A stretch of 64,000 nt of DNA from Planctomycetota bacterium (GTDB lineage Bacteria; Planctomycetota; JAJSAM01). Under the pieces are notes generated by a model that saw only the letters and a list, made by a program, of their open reading frames with translations, did not search any database and had not been told where the DNA came from. The DNA lies in NCBI GenBank assembly GCA_024274785.1, contig JAJSAM010000050.1, forward strand, positions 41,712-105,711, read 5' to 3'. The number at the start of each line of letters is the position of its first letter. The stretch's first letter is position 1. A program made the translations under genes and the position numbers. This document shows, piece after piece, positions 8,867 to 16,658 of the stretch.

Positions 8867-9610
8867 GTGGCCGACGAACAGGACACCATCAGGGATTCTC
8901 GTCGCATCCGGCGGATGTTCAGCGGGATCGCGGGAAGCTACGACCTCCTGAACCACCTCCTCTCGATGAACCAGGACAAGCGGTGGCGGCGGAAGGCGTG
9001 TGCCCTCGCGGCCGGAGAGGGACCGGTGCTGGACGTCTGCGCCGGTACGGGCGACATGGCCTTCCAGTGGCAGGAGAGTGGAGCCGCCGAGCCGGTGACC
9101 GCGACCGATTTCTGCCATGAGATGCTCGTGCTCGGCGAGGAGAAGAGCGCGCGTCAGGAGCTTTCGAAGCGGGTGCGGTTTCTGGCGGCCGACACACTGG
9201 CCCTGCCGTTTTCGGATGACCGCTTCGGCGTGGTGTCCGTGGCCTTCGGCATCCGGAACGTATCCGACCTCCGGGGCGGGATCCGGGAAATGGTCCGCGT
9301 CGCTCGCCCCGGCGGGCGGGTGATCATCCTTGAATTCACCATGCCGGGCCATCCGATCTTCAAGTCCATCTACCTCTTCTATTTCCTGTTCGTGCTTCCT
9401 CTGGTCGGGAACCTCGTCTCCGGCACGGAGGAGAGCGCCTACAACTATCTGCCGCGATCGGTCCTCAACTTTCCGAACCAGGCCCGCCTGCTCGAGATCA
9501 TGAGGGAAGAGGGCCTCTCCGAGGTGACCGGCACCAACCTGTCGCTCGGGATCGTGAACGTCCTCTCCGGCCGGAAGACTCTCCGATTGGAGGACGGGGG
9601 CGGGCCGTGA
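8867..9610 (+). CDS. menG: Demethylmenaquinone methyltransferase (UbiE/MenG)
   Basis: A class I SAM methyltransferase: FSGIAGSYDLLNHLLS, VLDVCAGTGDMAF (motif I), FGIRNVSDL and EFTMPGHPIFKSIY, all UbiE/MenG family signatures. It performs the last step of menaquinone synthesis, C-methylation of demethylmenaquinone. The GTG start lies 6 bases after a TAGACT box, so the transcript may be nearly leaderless (inference). The stop overlaps the next gene by 4 bases. With mqnM and mqnP just downstream and mqnA at 27.4 kb, the futalosine route rather than ubiquinone is indicated. Confidence 0.93.
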   Translation: MADEQDTIRDSRRIRRMFSGIAGSYDLLNHLLSMNQDKRWRRKACALAAGEGPVLDVCAGTGDMAFQWQESGAAEPVTATDFCHEMLVLGEEKSARQELSKRVRFLAADTLALPFSDDRFGVVSVAFGIRNVSDLRGGIREMVRVARPGGRVIILEFTMPGHPIFKSIYLFYFLFVLPLVGNLVSGTEESAYNYLPRSVLNFPNQARLLEIMREEGLSEVTGTNLSLGIVNVLSGRKTLRLEDGGGP

Positions 9611-10326
9611 GCGGCCGTGCTTCGAAGTACGTTCGCGAGTCCCGTGCGCTCTCCGTCAGCCTGGTGCTGGTCCTGCCGCTCCTGCTCACCTATGAGGTGG
9701 GGATCCTCCTCTTCAGGAGTCCGGTGGAGAACCTGGCCGGATTGTTCGTGAAGCGTGTGATCGCGGTCTTCGGAGACCAGGTGTTGCTGGTGCTGACCGG
9801 ACTCGTGGCCGCGGCGTTCGTGGTGGCGCTCCTCGCCAAGCAGCGGAGACCGGAAAGAGAGTTCCGGCTCTACGGGGTGATGCTCCTCGAGTCGGTGTGC
9901 TGGGCCGTGCTCCTCGGACCCGTCGTTGCGGCCATCGGTTCCCGGGTGCTCTCTCTGGGGGCGGTCGGGGACCTGGATCAACCCGCTCTCCGGGTGATCC
10001 TCCTGATGGGTGCGGGCGCCTGGGAGGAGTTGGTGTTCCGGTTCGGAATGCTGGGCGGCTTCCTCTGGCTCACGACCGGCCCGATGAGAGGCAATCGCGC
10101 GCTGATGACGCTGGCCGGGGTGGTACTTTCGAGTCTGGTCTTCGCCATCTTTCACCACATCGGCGAACTCGGGGAACCGCTCACGGCGGAGGCCGTGCTG
10201 TTTCGCACCCTGGCCGGCGTGGCGCTCTGTACGCTCTATCTTTCGCGGGGGCTTGGGATAGCGGTGTATACCCATGCGTTCTACAACGTCGGCCTCTTCC
10301 TGGCCGGCAAGCTGGGGGACGGTTGA
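9607..10326 (+). CDS. CPBP-family intramembrane protease
   Basis: A six- to seven-helix membrane protein with the CPBP/Abi motifs: GAWEELVFR (Glu140-Glu141 and Arg145), FAIFHH (His183/184) and THAFYN (His223, Asn227). These residues form the glutamate/histidine active site of Rce1-type intramembrane endopeptidases. The substrate is unknown. GTG start overlapping menG; the stop overlaps the mqnM start (TGATG). Its position among quinone genes suggests co-regulation, not necessarily a quinone function. Confidence 0.85.
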   Translation: MSGRASKYVRESRALSVSLVLVLPLLLTYEVGILLFRSPVENLAGLFVKRVIAVFGDQVLLVLTGLVAAAFVVALLAKQRRPEREFRLYGVMLLESVCWAVLLGPVVAAIGSRVLSLGAVGDLDQPALRVILLMGAGAWEELVFRFGMLGGFLWLTTGPMRGNRALMTLAGVVLSSLVFAIFHHIGELGEPLTAEAVLFRTLAGVALCTLYLSRGLGIAVYTHAFYNVGLFLAGKLGDG

Positions 10327-10916
10327 TGAAACGCGTGTTCGTGGGGATGACCGGAGCGAGTGGGGCCCGGTACACTCTGGCCCTGGTGCCGGTGCTGGTC
10401 GGCGCCGGCATCGAAGTTGCCTTCTCCATGAGCGATTCGGCGGCGAAAGTGCTCCGGCTGGAGGAGGAGATCGTGGTCGATGCCGGCGAGCCGGACCTCG
10501 AGGCGCTCTTCGGAAAAGCTGCGGCCGGCGTGCAGTTTTTTCCGCAGGACATGGTCGAGGCGCCCGTTTCCTCGGGGTCTTTCGCGGTGGATGCCTCGAT
10601 CCTCTGTCCCTTGAGCATGGGGACGCTTGGTTCGATCGCCGCCGGCACCTCCGCGAACCTCATCGAGCGCGCAGCCGACGTGATGCTGAAGGAGGGCCGC
10701 CCCCTGGTGCTCGTCCCCCGGGAGACCCCGCTTTCACTCATCCACCTCGAGAACATGGTCCGCGTGGCCCGGGCCGGCGCGGTGGTCCTGCCCGCGGCGC
10801 CGGCGTTCTATCATCATCCGACCTCGATCGATGATCTCGTCCGGCACATCGTGACCAAGATCACCGATCGCCTGGGGATCCGGCTCGACCTCATCCAGAG
10901 GTGGGGGGAGCGGTGA
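10326..10916 (+). CDS. mqnM: UbiX-type flavin prenyltransferase (MqnM role)
   Basis: About 196 residues with a flavodoxin-like N-terminus (VFVGMTGASGA), ILCPLSMGTLGSIAAG, LVLVPRETPLSLIHLENM and AAPAFYHHP, all typical of UbiX/Pad1. It prenylates FMN to make the cofactor of UbiD-type decarboxylases; in the futalosine pathway it supports the MqnL decarboxylase. No UbiD-type partner is in the window. ATG at 10326 overlaps the CPBP stop, and the stop overlaps the mqnP ATG. The assignment to mqnM rather than ubiX rests on context. Confidence 0.9.
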   Translation: MKRVFVGMTGASGARYTLALVPVLVGAGIEVAFSMSDSAAKVLRLEEEIVVDAGEPDLEALFGKAAAGVQFFPQDMVEAPVSSGSFAVDASILCPLSMGTLGSIAAGTSANLIERAADVMLKEGRPLVLVPRETPLSLIHLENMVRVARAGAVVLPAAPAFYHHPTSIDDLVRHIVTKITDRLGIRLDLIQRWGER

Positions 10917-11782
10917 TGGGTATCTTCGCCCGGGTGGCGACCTACGGGCGCCTGGTCCGGTTCTCCCATACGATCTTCGCGCTGCCCTTCGCGGTGATGG
11001 GGGCGGTGCTCGGCACGGGGGGGCTTCCGGACCCTGCGACCTGCTTTTTCATCCTGATGGCCATGGTCGGCGCGCGCTCCATGGCAATGGCCATGAACCG
11101 TCTGGCCGACCACGCCATCGATGCCGACAACCCCCGCACGAAGGGCCGGGAATTGCCCGCGGGCCTCGTCTCCCGCGCGGAGGTGTGTGGCTTTCTGATC
11201 GTTTCGCTCGGAGTTTTCGTGGCTGCCTGCGCACTGCTGAATCCCCTGACGCTGAAACTGTCTCCGATCGTCATCTTCGTCCTGCTCTCGTATCCGTTCG
11301 CGAAACGATTCACCTCCCTCTGCCACCTCTGGCTCGGCGCCGCGCTCGGCCTGAGTCCGATCGGGGCTTTCGTGGCGGTGCGGGGGACGTTCGGGCCGGA
11401 TGCGCTGGCGCCGTGGCTCCTGGGAGGTGCGGTCGTGTTCTGGACCGCTGGCTTCGACGTGATTTACGCCCTGCTCGACGTGGAATTCGACAAATCGAAG
11501 AATCTGTTCTCGCTTCCCGCCAGCCTCGGTCCGGGTGGCGCGCTCGCCGTGTCCGCGCTCTTCCACGTGATCACCGTTGGCATTCTCGTTGCGGTGGGGC
11601 TCATCGTTCCGCTCGGCGTCGCCTGGGTGGTGGGGGTGGTGCTGGTCGCGGCGATTCTTTTCTACGAGCACTGGATCGTTTCGCCGAACGACCTCTCTCG
11701 TGTGAACATGGCGTTCTTCACCCTGAATGGTCTGGTGAGTCTGTTGCTCATGGCCGCCTTGCTCGTGGACCGACTTGGTTGA
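10916..11782 (+). CDS. mqnP: UbiA-family polyprenyltransferase (MqnP)
   Basis: An integral membrane protein of about 288 residues, 7-9 helices. The first Asp-rich motif is NRLADHAIDADNPRT (residues 61-75) and the second lies in DVIYALLDVEFDKSKN. It also has the FAKRFTSLCHLWLG segment of the MqnP/UbiA group. It attaches the polyprenyl chain to the naphthoate precursor. ATG at 10916 has GGGGGAG 6 bases upstream. The following unknown gene starts only 23 bases after its stop, so transcription probably continues into the ESCRT-like cluster. Confidence 0.92.
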   Translation: MGIFARVATYGRLVRFSHTIFALPFAVMGAVLGTGGLPDPATCFFILMAMVGARSMAMAMNRLADHAIDADNPRTKGRELPAGLVSRAEVCGFLIVSLGVFVAACALLNPLTLKLSPIVIFVLLSYPFAKRFTSLCHLWLGAALGLSPIGAFVAVRGTFGPDALAPWLLGGAVVFWTAGFDVIYALLDVEFDKSKNLFSLPASLGPGGALAVSALFHVITVGILVAVGLIVPLGVAWVVGVVLVAAILFYEHWIVSPNDLSRVNMAFFTLNGLVSLLLMAALLVDRLG

Positions 11783-11805
11783 CCCCTCACCGGGGCTCTG
11801 GGACA

Positions 11806-12612
11806 ATGCGCACCGGAGGCGCCTTGGAAACCCTGACGATCGACCGTGCCGCCGCCCTGCAGACGGACTTCATGGAGCGGGTGGCGAGCCGGATCGAAGC
11901 AGTGAGCGAGTTTCTGGATCCGATCACCGGCCGTACGTTTCGCGGCCATGCAGCGCGGGTGGAGGAGTTCCCCTTCGACTTTTCGTCGGAGTTCGAGCGG
12001 GTGCAACGAGCCACCGGGGTCTTCGACGAGGTGCTGCTCGAGCGGATCGGCCGGGGGGCCCGGGCGCTCTGGGAGATCCGGCCGGCGGGGATCCTCCGGT
12101 TCGGGACGCAGATGCTGGTCCTCGCCGCGGTGTTGCCGCCGTTTCGGGAATTGCTGCTCGGCCTGACGCCGTCGGAGCGCGATATCGACGACCTGCCGGG
12201 TGTCCTTCCGGAACGCGTTGCGGAAGGCTCGACGCGGGTCGTGGCGCTCCTCAGCCCTTCGGGGTGGCGGTGCGGGGGCTCGGCGGATGCGGCGCTCGGG
12301 GCGGGCGGAGATGTGCTGGTGCGCTTCGAACCGGCGCCGGGAGGCGGCTATCGGCCGTTTCCATGCGACGGTAACTGGCCTCCCGCGTTCCTCGCTCTCG
12401 AAAGCGATGAGGAACTCGAGTCGCGCGTCACGGAACTGGTGGCGGTCCGGCGGGCCGACCTGGTCCTTCGGGGGCTCGCCGCGCGGCAGGTTTCCCGAGA
12501 GGCGGGAGTGCCGGTGGCGATCGTGCAAGCGGCGTTCGCCCGTGCGGCGGGCCGGGACGAGTTCTTGCGTGCTGTTGAAACTGGCGGAGACCTCGTGCTG
12601 AGGAGGAGCTGA
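11806..12612 (+). CDS. Unknown protein, first gene of the ESCRT-like cluster
   Basis: A predicted soluble protein of 268 residues that I do not recognise. Helical N-terminal part (about 1-60), a middle mixed region with RPAGILRFGTQMLVLAAVLPP, and a C-terminal segment (about 210-260; GLAARQVSREAGVPVAIV) that reads like a helix-turn-helix or winged-helix unit. No signal peptide. The start is the ATG at 11806; a TTG at 11824 behind GGAGG is an alternative. The next gene starts 4 bases after its stop. It may be a recruiting or adaptor factor for the ESCRT-III-like proteins downstream, but nothing in the sequence proves that. Confidence 0.7.
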   Translation: MRTGGALETLTIDRAAALQTDFMERVASRIEAVSEFLDPITGRTFRGHAARVEEFPFDFSSEFERVQRATGVFDEVLLERIGRGARALWEIRPAGILRFGTQMLVLAAVLPPFRELLLGLTPSERDIDDLPGVLPERVAEGSTRVVALLSPSGWRCGGSADAALGAGGDVLVRFEPAPGGGYRPFPCDGNWPPAFLALESDEELESRVTELVAVRRADLVLRGLAARQVSREAGVPVAIVQAAFARAAGRDEFLRAVETGGDLVLRRS

Positions 12613-12616
12613 GCCG

Positions 12617-13249
12617 GTGTCCATTCTGGAAAAGATCAAGAGGCTGTTCGGCGGTGCGGACATTCCCGGCGATGTGGCGGAGATCTACCGCCTCTCGAAG
12701 AGCGAGGCGGAGGCGCTGGATCGCCTGGAGTCGGAGCGGGGCCGATCCGACCGGCATCGCGAAGTGCTGATCGGCGACATCCGGGCGCTCACCGAGGAAG
12801 AGGAGCGAGAGGTGGAGTCCGGGCGCGATGAGGAGTCGCCGATCCGGAGGCGCATCATCGCCAGGAAGGTGGCGGAGATTCGAGGCCGGATCGGCCAGTT
12901 GATGAACCGCGTGGATCTGCTCACTCGCCGTGTGGCCTTGTTCGATCAGCAGGCCTCCCTGCTCCGGGATCGGGCGGTGCTCGATGCGCCGTTGCCCGAA
13001 CGCGAGGAGATCGAGCAGGCCGCCGAAGACGCCCTGGTGGCCCGGCGCGAGTTCGAGGAGCGCGCGGAACTCGCCGACCTCTACCGGGATGTCAGTCGGA
13101 TCGAAGGAAGCACCAGGGGTGAGCAGGATCTGCTTCGGGAAATCGAAGGTGGCGGCGAAGAGGAGCTCTCCTTCGACGACATGCTGCGGGAGGAAGAGAG
13201 CCGGGTGAAACCTGGAAACGGCCGTGAAGGCCTTACCGAAGGGGCGTGA
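12617..13249 (+). CDS. ESCRT-III-like helical hairpin protein A
   Basis: 210 residues, almost all predicted helix. It opens with a short amphipathic segment (MSILEKIKRLFGG) like helix 0 of PspA/Vipp1/Snf7. A long charged hairpin follows (about 30-65 and 72-120), with the turn motif SGRDEESPIRRRIIARK at about 68-84. An acidic tail carries LSFDDMLREEESR (about 184-196). The layout (basic N-terminal hairpin, acidic C-terminal region, about 200 residues) is that of the ESCRT-III fold. It shares SPxRRRIxARK with protein B. Sequence similarity to named ESCRT-III members is weak, so the call leans on architecture and operon context. GTG start 4 bases after the previous stop. Confidence 0.55.
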   Translation: MSILEKIKRLFGGADIPGDVAEIYRLSKSEAEALDRLESERGRSDRHREVLIGDIRALTEEEEREVESGRDEESPIRRRIIARKVAEIRGRIGQLMNRVDLLTRRVALFDQQASLLRDRAVLDAPLPEREEIEQAAEDALVARREFEERAELADLYRDVSRIEGSTRGEQDLLREIEGGGEEELSFDDMLREEESRVKPGNGREGLTEGA

Positions 13250-13250
13250 C

Positions 13251-13862
13251 ATGGGCATCTTCGACTGGTTCAAGCGCGATCGAAAGGTCACGGACTACAC
13301 CCCGGAGGAAGTGAAACGGGAGGAGGGGCGGCTGCATATTCGTGAAACGCAGATGATCGCACGCCTCGAGAAGAACGAGGTGGAGCGGGAAGCGATCTTC
13401 CGTCGGGGCTTCGATGTGAAGTCTCCGGTTCGGCGGCGCATCATGGCGAGGAAGTTCGAGGAGAAGGAGCAGGAACTCCGGCGGATCGAGCGCGACCTGT
13501 CCCGGCACTTGAAGGAGACCATGGCCGTAGCTGGGATTCGCTACCGTCTGGAACGTCGTGCGGCGGGTGACAGCTCTCTTCTCCGGAAGATGGGTGGCGC
13601 CGAGATCGAGCGTCTGGCGGATCTCTGTGCGGACGACGAAATCGACGAGGAGATGTTCACCGAGAAGCTGACGGACATCCTCGGTGTGCTGGCCGAACCG
13701 GAAGGCGACCCTCTCTCGGGCATGGGGACGGGAGCGCGCTCGGTGCTCGACGTCTGGGAGCGCATGGACGAGGGAGTGATCGACTCCGTCGAGGAAGGCT
13801 TCAGCGAAGCGCAGGAGCGGATGCAGGATGGACCGGCGGAAGAAGATTCGCCACCGGCGTGA
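13251..13862 (+). CDS. ESCRT-III-like helical hairpin protein B
   Basis: 203 residues; ATG at 13251, directly after protein A. The N-terminus MGIFDWFKRDRK resembles the membrane-binding start of PspA/Vipp1. A charged helical hairpin spans about 18-105, with the turn motif KSPVRRRIMARKFEEKE at 57-73, matching protein A at the same place. Beyond 115 the chain becomes acidic (LADLCADDEIDEEMF, DVWERMDEGVIDSVEEGF) and ends in a disordered EEDSPPA tail. A and B look like diverged paralogues that could co-polymerise (inference). There is no signal peptide, transmembrane helix or catalytic motif. Confidence 0.55.
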   Translation: MGIFDWFKRDRKVTDYTPEEVKREEGRLHIRETQMIARLEKNEVEREAIFRRGFDVKSPVRRRIMARKFEEKEQELRRIERDLSRHLKETMAVAGIRYRLERRAAGDSSLLRKMGGAEIERLADLCADDEIDEEMFTEKLTDILGVLAEPEGDPLSGMGTGARSVLDVWERMDEGVIDSVEEGFSEAQERMQDGPAEEDSPPA

Positions 13863-13872
13863 AAGGAGCGGT

Positions 13873-14478
13873 ATGGGCCTCTTCAAATCGAAGGAAGAGA
13901 AGCGGATCGAATGGACCATCGAGGTCCGCAAGGGCCTGGCTCGCATCAAACGCCAGATCAAGAGCCTCGAGAAGAATGAGCGGGGCTACATCGAGAAAGC
14001 CAAGCTGGCGAAGGGCATGGGTGCGGACGATCAGTTCGACTTCCTGAAGAAGACGCTGAAGAAGACCGCGGTACAGCGGAGGATGCTCGAGCGCCAGCTC
14101 CTGAACCTCTCGACCGCAGCGCAGATCAAGGACCAGGTGGAAGCCAACGCCTCGTTCGCCAGGAGTATGAATGCGGTGTCGAAGGCGATCAGCCAGCAGT
14201 TCGGTTCCGTGAACCTGACGAAGACCCAGGCCCAGTTCGAGAAGGCCATGGCCCAGGCCGAGAATATGGAGGAGCGGATCACCCTCTTCATGGACATGTC
14301 GGCGGAATCGATGCTCGGGTACGAAGGCGACACGGACGAACTGGTTTCGGACAGCGAGATCGATCGGATGCTCACCGATGAGGCGGCGGGAGAGGAGAGC
14401 GCGGCGCAGGATGCGGAGATCGCCGAAGGTCTGGCCGCGGTGCGGGACGAGCTCGAGAAGAACGGGCAGAAGAAGTAG
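13873..14478 (+). CDS. Vps2/Did2-like (CHMP2/CHMP1-type) ESCRT-III protein C
   Basis: 201 residues, ATG at 13873 with AAAGGAG just upstream. Basic N-terminal half: MGLFKSKEEKRIEW, helix 1 to about 45, a KGMGAD turn at 48-53, helix 2 KKTLKKTAVQRRMLERQL. The middle SFARSMNAVSKAISQQFG (94-111), then FEKAMAQAENMEERI and FMDMSAESMLG, follow the Vps2/CHMP2 and Did2/CHMP1 pattern (AMKGVTKAM, then FERQAEIMDMKEEMM). The tail is acidic, with SEIDRMLTDEAAG (161-173) in the place of the Vps2 helix 5 and a terminal helix IAEGLAAVRDELEK (183-196) resembling a MIT-interacting motif. It is followed 9 bases later by the Vps4-like ATPase. This is the clearest ESCRT-III homologue of the three. Confidence 0.72.
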   Translation: MGLFKSKEEKRIEWTIEVRKGLARIKRQIKSLEKNERGYIEKAKLAKGMGADDQFDFLKKTLKKTAVQRRMLERQLLNLSTAAQIKDQVEANASFARSMNAVSKAISQQFGSVNLTKTQAQFEKAMAQAENMEERITLFMDMSAESMLGYEGDTDELVSDSEIDRMLTDEAAGEESAAQDAEIAEGLAAVRDELEKNGQKK

Positions 14479-14487
14479 GGCGGCCCC

Positions 14488-15579
14488 GTGAGCGCGCTCG
14501 ACTTTGAACTCAGGAACTTCAGAAGGCTCAAGCAACGCGGACTGGCGGCACTCCGGACCGGGCGGAAGGGCGCGGCGCGCATGACGCTGCTCCGCGCCGC
14601 GGAGTGCCTCTACCGGATTGCGGCGAAGTCGCGGGAACCGTTCAAGGGGCAACGATGCCGGAGTGCCGGTGAACTGCTGAGCCTGGCCCGCAGCATCGGT
14701 GAAGGGCCCCTGGCGCAAGCGGTCGAAGGCGAGGAGGGCGGCGCGTCGGCCTTCGAGATGGTGGCGCGCCCCGACGTGGACTTCGACTCCGTGGCCGGTC
14801 TGGACGAAGTGAAGGAGGAGATCCGGCTGCGGATGGTGTATCCGTTCACGCATCCGGAGATCGCCAGGCGCTACGGATTGCGCGGCGGGGGCGGTGTCCT
14901 CTTCTACGGCCCGCCGGGGAACGGCAAGACGCTGCTGGCCCGCGCGGTGGCCGGGGAGATCGAGGCTGCTTTCTTCACGGTACGGCCATCGGACATCATG
15001 AGCAAGTGGGTGGGGGAGGCGGAGAAGAACGTCTCGGCCCTGTTCGCGGAAGCCCGCGGGCGTGACCGGGCGGTCATCTTCATCGACGAGATCGAGGCCC
15101 TGGCGCCGGTCCGGACCGGTGAAGCCTCCTCGGTGATGACGCGCGTCGTGCCGCAACTGCTCGCGGAACTGGAGGGGGTCTCCGGGCGTGGTCCCGGGGC
15201 GCTCCTGTTCATCGGGGCCACGAATGCTCCCTGGGATCTCGATCCGGCGATTCTTCGACCGGGGCGGTTCGATGTGAAAGTGTATGTGGGGCTGCCGGAT
15301 CGGGAGGCGCGCGCGGCGATCCTCAGCCTCGAGCTTTCCGGGCGGCCCATCGAAGTCGGTTTCGATTTCGACGCCGTGGCGGGCGCCCTGTCGGGCTATT
15401 CGGGTGCCGACCTGCGCAGACTCGTGGAGAAGACGGTGGGAGATACCTTCCTTGCCGAGATCCGGGGCGGTGGCGCCGGGAGGGTCTCCGAGGACGATGT
15501 GCTGTCCGCCGCGTCGGAGGTACGCCCTTCGGTGGGCGCGGAGGGGCGCTTGAGATACCGGGAGTGGGCACAACGTTGA
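14488..15579 (+). CDS. Vps4-like AAA ATPase with MIT-like N-terminal domain
   Basis: 363 residues. The N-terminal 70 form a small helical bundle with an MIT-like pattern (GLAALRTGRKGAARMTLLRA then AAECLYRIAAK). A linker leads to a classic AAA module: VDFDSVAGLDEVKEE, Walker A GPPGNGKT (141-148), pore loop MSKWVGEAEKN (171-181, Trp174), Walker B VIFIDEIE (196-203), sensor 1 GATN (243-246), RPGRFD (257-262) and GYSGADLRRLVE (303-314). The SDIMSKWVGEAEK stretch is the hallmark of the meiotic clade (Vps4, katanin, spastin, archaeal CdvC), not of FtsH. The end LRYREWAQR is compatible with the Vps4 C-terminal helix; I see no Vps4 beta-domain insert. It probably unfolds the three upstream helical proteins. 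GTG start; the 3' end overlaps holA. Confidence 0.8.
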   Translation: MSALDFELRNFRRLKQRGLAALRTGRKGAARMTLLRAAECLYRIAAKSREPFKGQRCRSAGELLSLARSIGEGPLAQAVEGEEGGASAFEMVARPDVDFDSVAGLDEVKEEIRLRMVYPFTHPEIARRYGLRGGGGVLFYGPPGNGKTLLARAVAGEIEAAFFTVRPSDIMSKWVGEAEKNVSALFAEARGRDRAVIFIDEIEALAPVRTGEASSVMTRVVPQLLAELEGVSGRGPGALLFIGATNAPWDLDPAILRPGRFDVKVYVGLPDREARAAILSLELSGRPIEVGFDFDAVAGALSGYSGADLRRLVEKTVGDTFLAEIRGGGAGRVSEDDVLSAASEVRPSVGAEGRLRYREWAQR

Positions 15580-16658
15580 AAGCTGTCGAAGCCATAGCGA
15601 GACTGCGCGGCGGTGCGGTGCCGGTGCTGACGGTCTTCCACGGCGAAGAGCGCTGGTTCGCCGCGAAGGCGGTTGCGGTCGTCAGGGAGAAGTTTCTCGA
15701 GGGTGCCGAGGACCCCGCCGAGATCGTCGATGGTCCCCGGTCCGCAACGGACTCCGAGGGCGTGCCGCTCGCCAGAGCGCTGGAGGAGGCTCGCACGGTG
15801 CCGATGTTCGCCGGCCGGCGCGTGGTCTTCTACCGGGCGCACCAGCCGGAGAAGAAAGAGCCGGGGCTGTTGTCCGGTTTTGCCGCGTCGGAGTCGAGCT
15901 TCGTGCGGATGGTGTACAGTGCCCCGTCCCTCGGCAAGGCCGCGGAGAACGCCCTTACGAAAGCCGGTGCGGTGGTGGGCCATGCCCGGAAGCTGTTCGA
16001 CAAGCCGTATCCCGGCCAGCCGCCTTTCAATACGCCCCTCAACAAGTGGTTCTGCGAACGGGTGAGGGAGCAGGGGCGACATATCGACCTGCGGACCGCA
16101 CACCTTCTTACCGAACAGATCGGCAACGACCTGATGGCGCTCGAGTCACACCTCGAGCGGATCCTCATCACCGTCGGGTCGAAACCTGAACTCTCCGAGG
16201 ACGACGTGCGGAATGCGTTTGCCGGCGGGAGGGATTACGACGGTTTCGCTTTCGGGGAAGCGGTGTATGAGCGGGACGCGCGGGCCGCGTTTCGCGTCTG
16301 TCGCAGTGCCTTCACGGAGGGCCTGACGGACCGTAAGGGACGGCGCACCACGGTGGAGAGCGCCGTGGCCGCCCGGCTGCTCTGGTCCATTCGCTTTCGC
16401 CTGACGGATGTCTACGCCGCCCGCACTCTCCTCGACCGCGGCGCGAGCCCGGATGAGGCCGCGAAAGGGATGACGACGGGAAGCCCCATCGCGCGCCTAA
16501 GGGCGGTGGGCCTGGCGTCGGCGTTTCGCCGCGAGGCGCTGCTCGGGCATTTCGCCTTGCTCGAGAAGGCCGAGTCCGATCTGCACCAGAGCATCCCGGC
16601 GGCGACGGTGATCGAGGGCCTCATCCCGCGGCTGATCGGAGTGGATGCGCATGGGTAG
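15564..16658 (+). CDS. holA: DNA polymerase III delta subunit
   Basis: About 364 residues with the HolA layout: an N-terminal [16 protein letters not shown], a P-loop-less AAA+ clamp-loader fold with [15 protein letters not shown], the [20 protein letters not shown] helix, and a C-terminal collar region with [12 protein letters not shown] and [15 protein letters not shown]. Delta opens the beta sliding clamp in the clamp loader. GTG at 15564 overlaps the AAA gene by 16 bases; a TTG at 15576 is an alternative start. The 3' end overlaps mutL by 8 bases, so the three genes are translationally coupled. Confidence 0.88.
   Translation: MGTTLKAVEAIARLRGGAVPVLTVFHGEERWFAAKAVAVVREKFLEGAEDPAEIVDGPRSATDSEGVPLARALEEARTVPMFAGRRVVFYRAHQPEKKEPGLLSGFAASESSFVRMVYSAPSLGKAAENALTKAGAVVGHARKLFDKPYPGQPPFNTPLNKWFCERVREQGRHIDLRTAHLLTEQIGNDLMALESHLERILITVGSKPELSEDDVRNAFAGGRDYDGFAFGEAVYERDARAAFRVCRSAFTEGLTDRKGRRTTVESAVAARLLWSIRFRLTDVYAARTLLDRGASPDEAAKGMTTGSPIARLRAVGLASAFRREALLGHFALLEKAESDLHQSIPAATVIEGLIPRLIGVDAHG

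Noticed and set aside
10326..11782. Ubiquinone pathway assignment for the UbiX and UbiA homologues
   Set aside because: mqnA is present and no ubiquinone hydroxylases are seen; context favours menaquinone by futalosine.
13251..14478. Simple PspA or Vipp1 annotation for the helical proteins
   Set aside because: Only the first residues (MGIF..F) are PspA-like; the conserved PspA body is absent and the third protein follows Vps2/Did2 better.
14488..15579. FtsH-like or general AAA protease
   Set aside because: There is no membrane helix and no HExxH peptidase domain; the pore-loop region is of the Vps4/katanin type.
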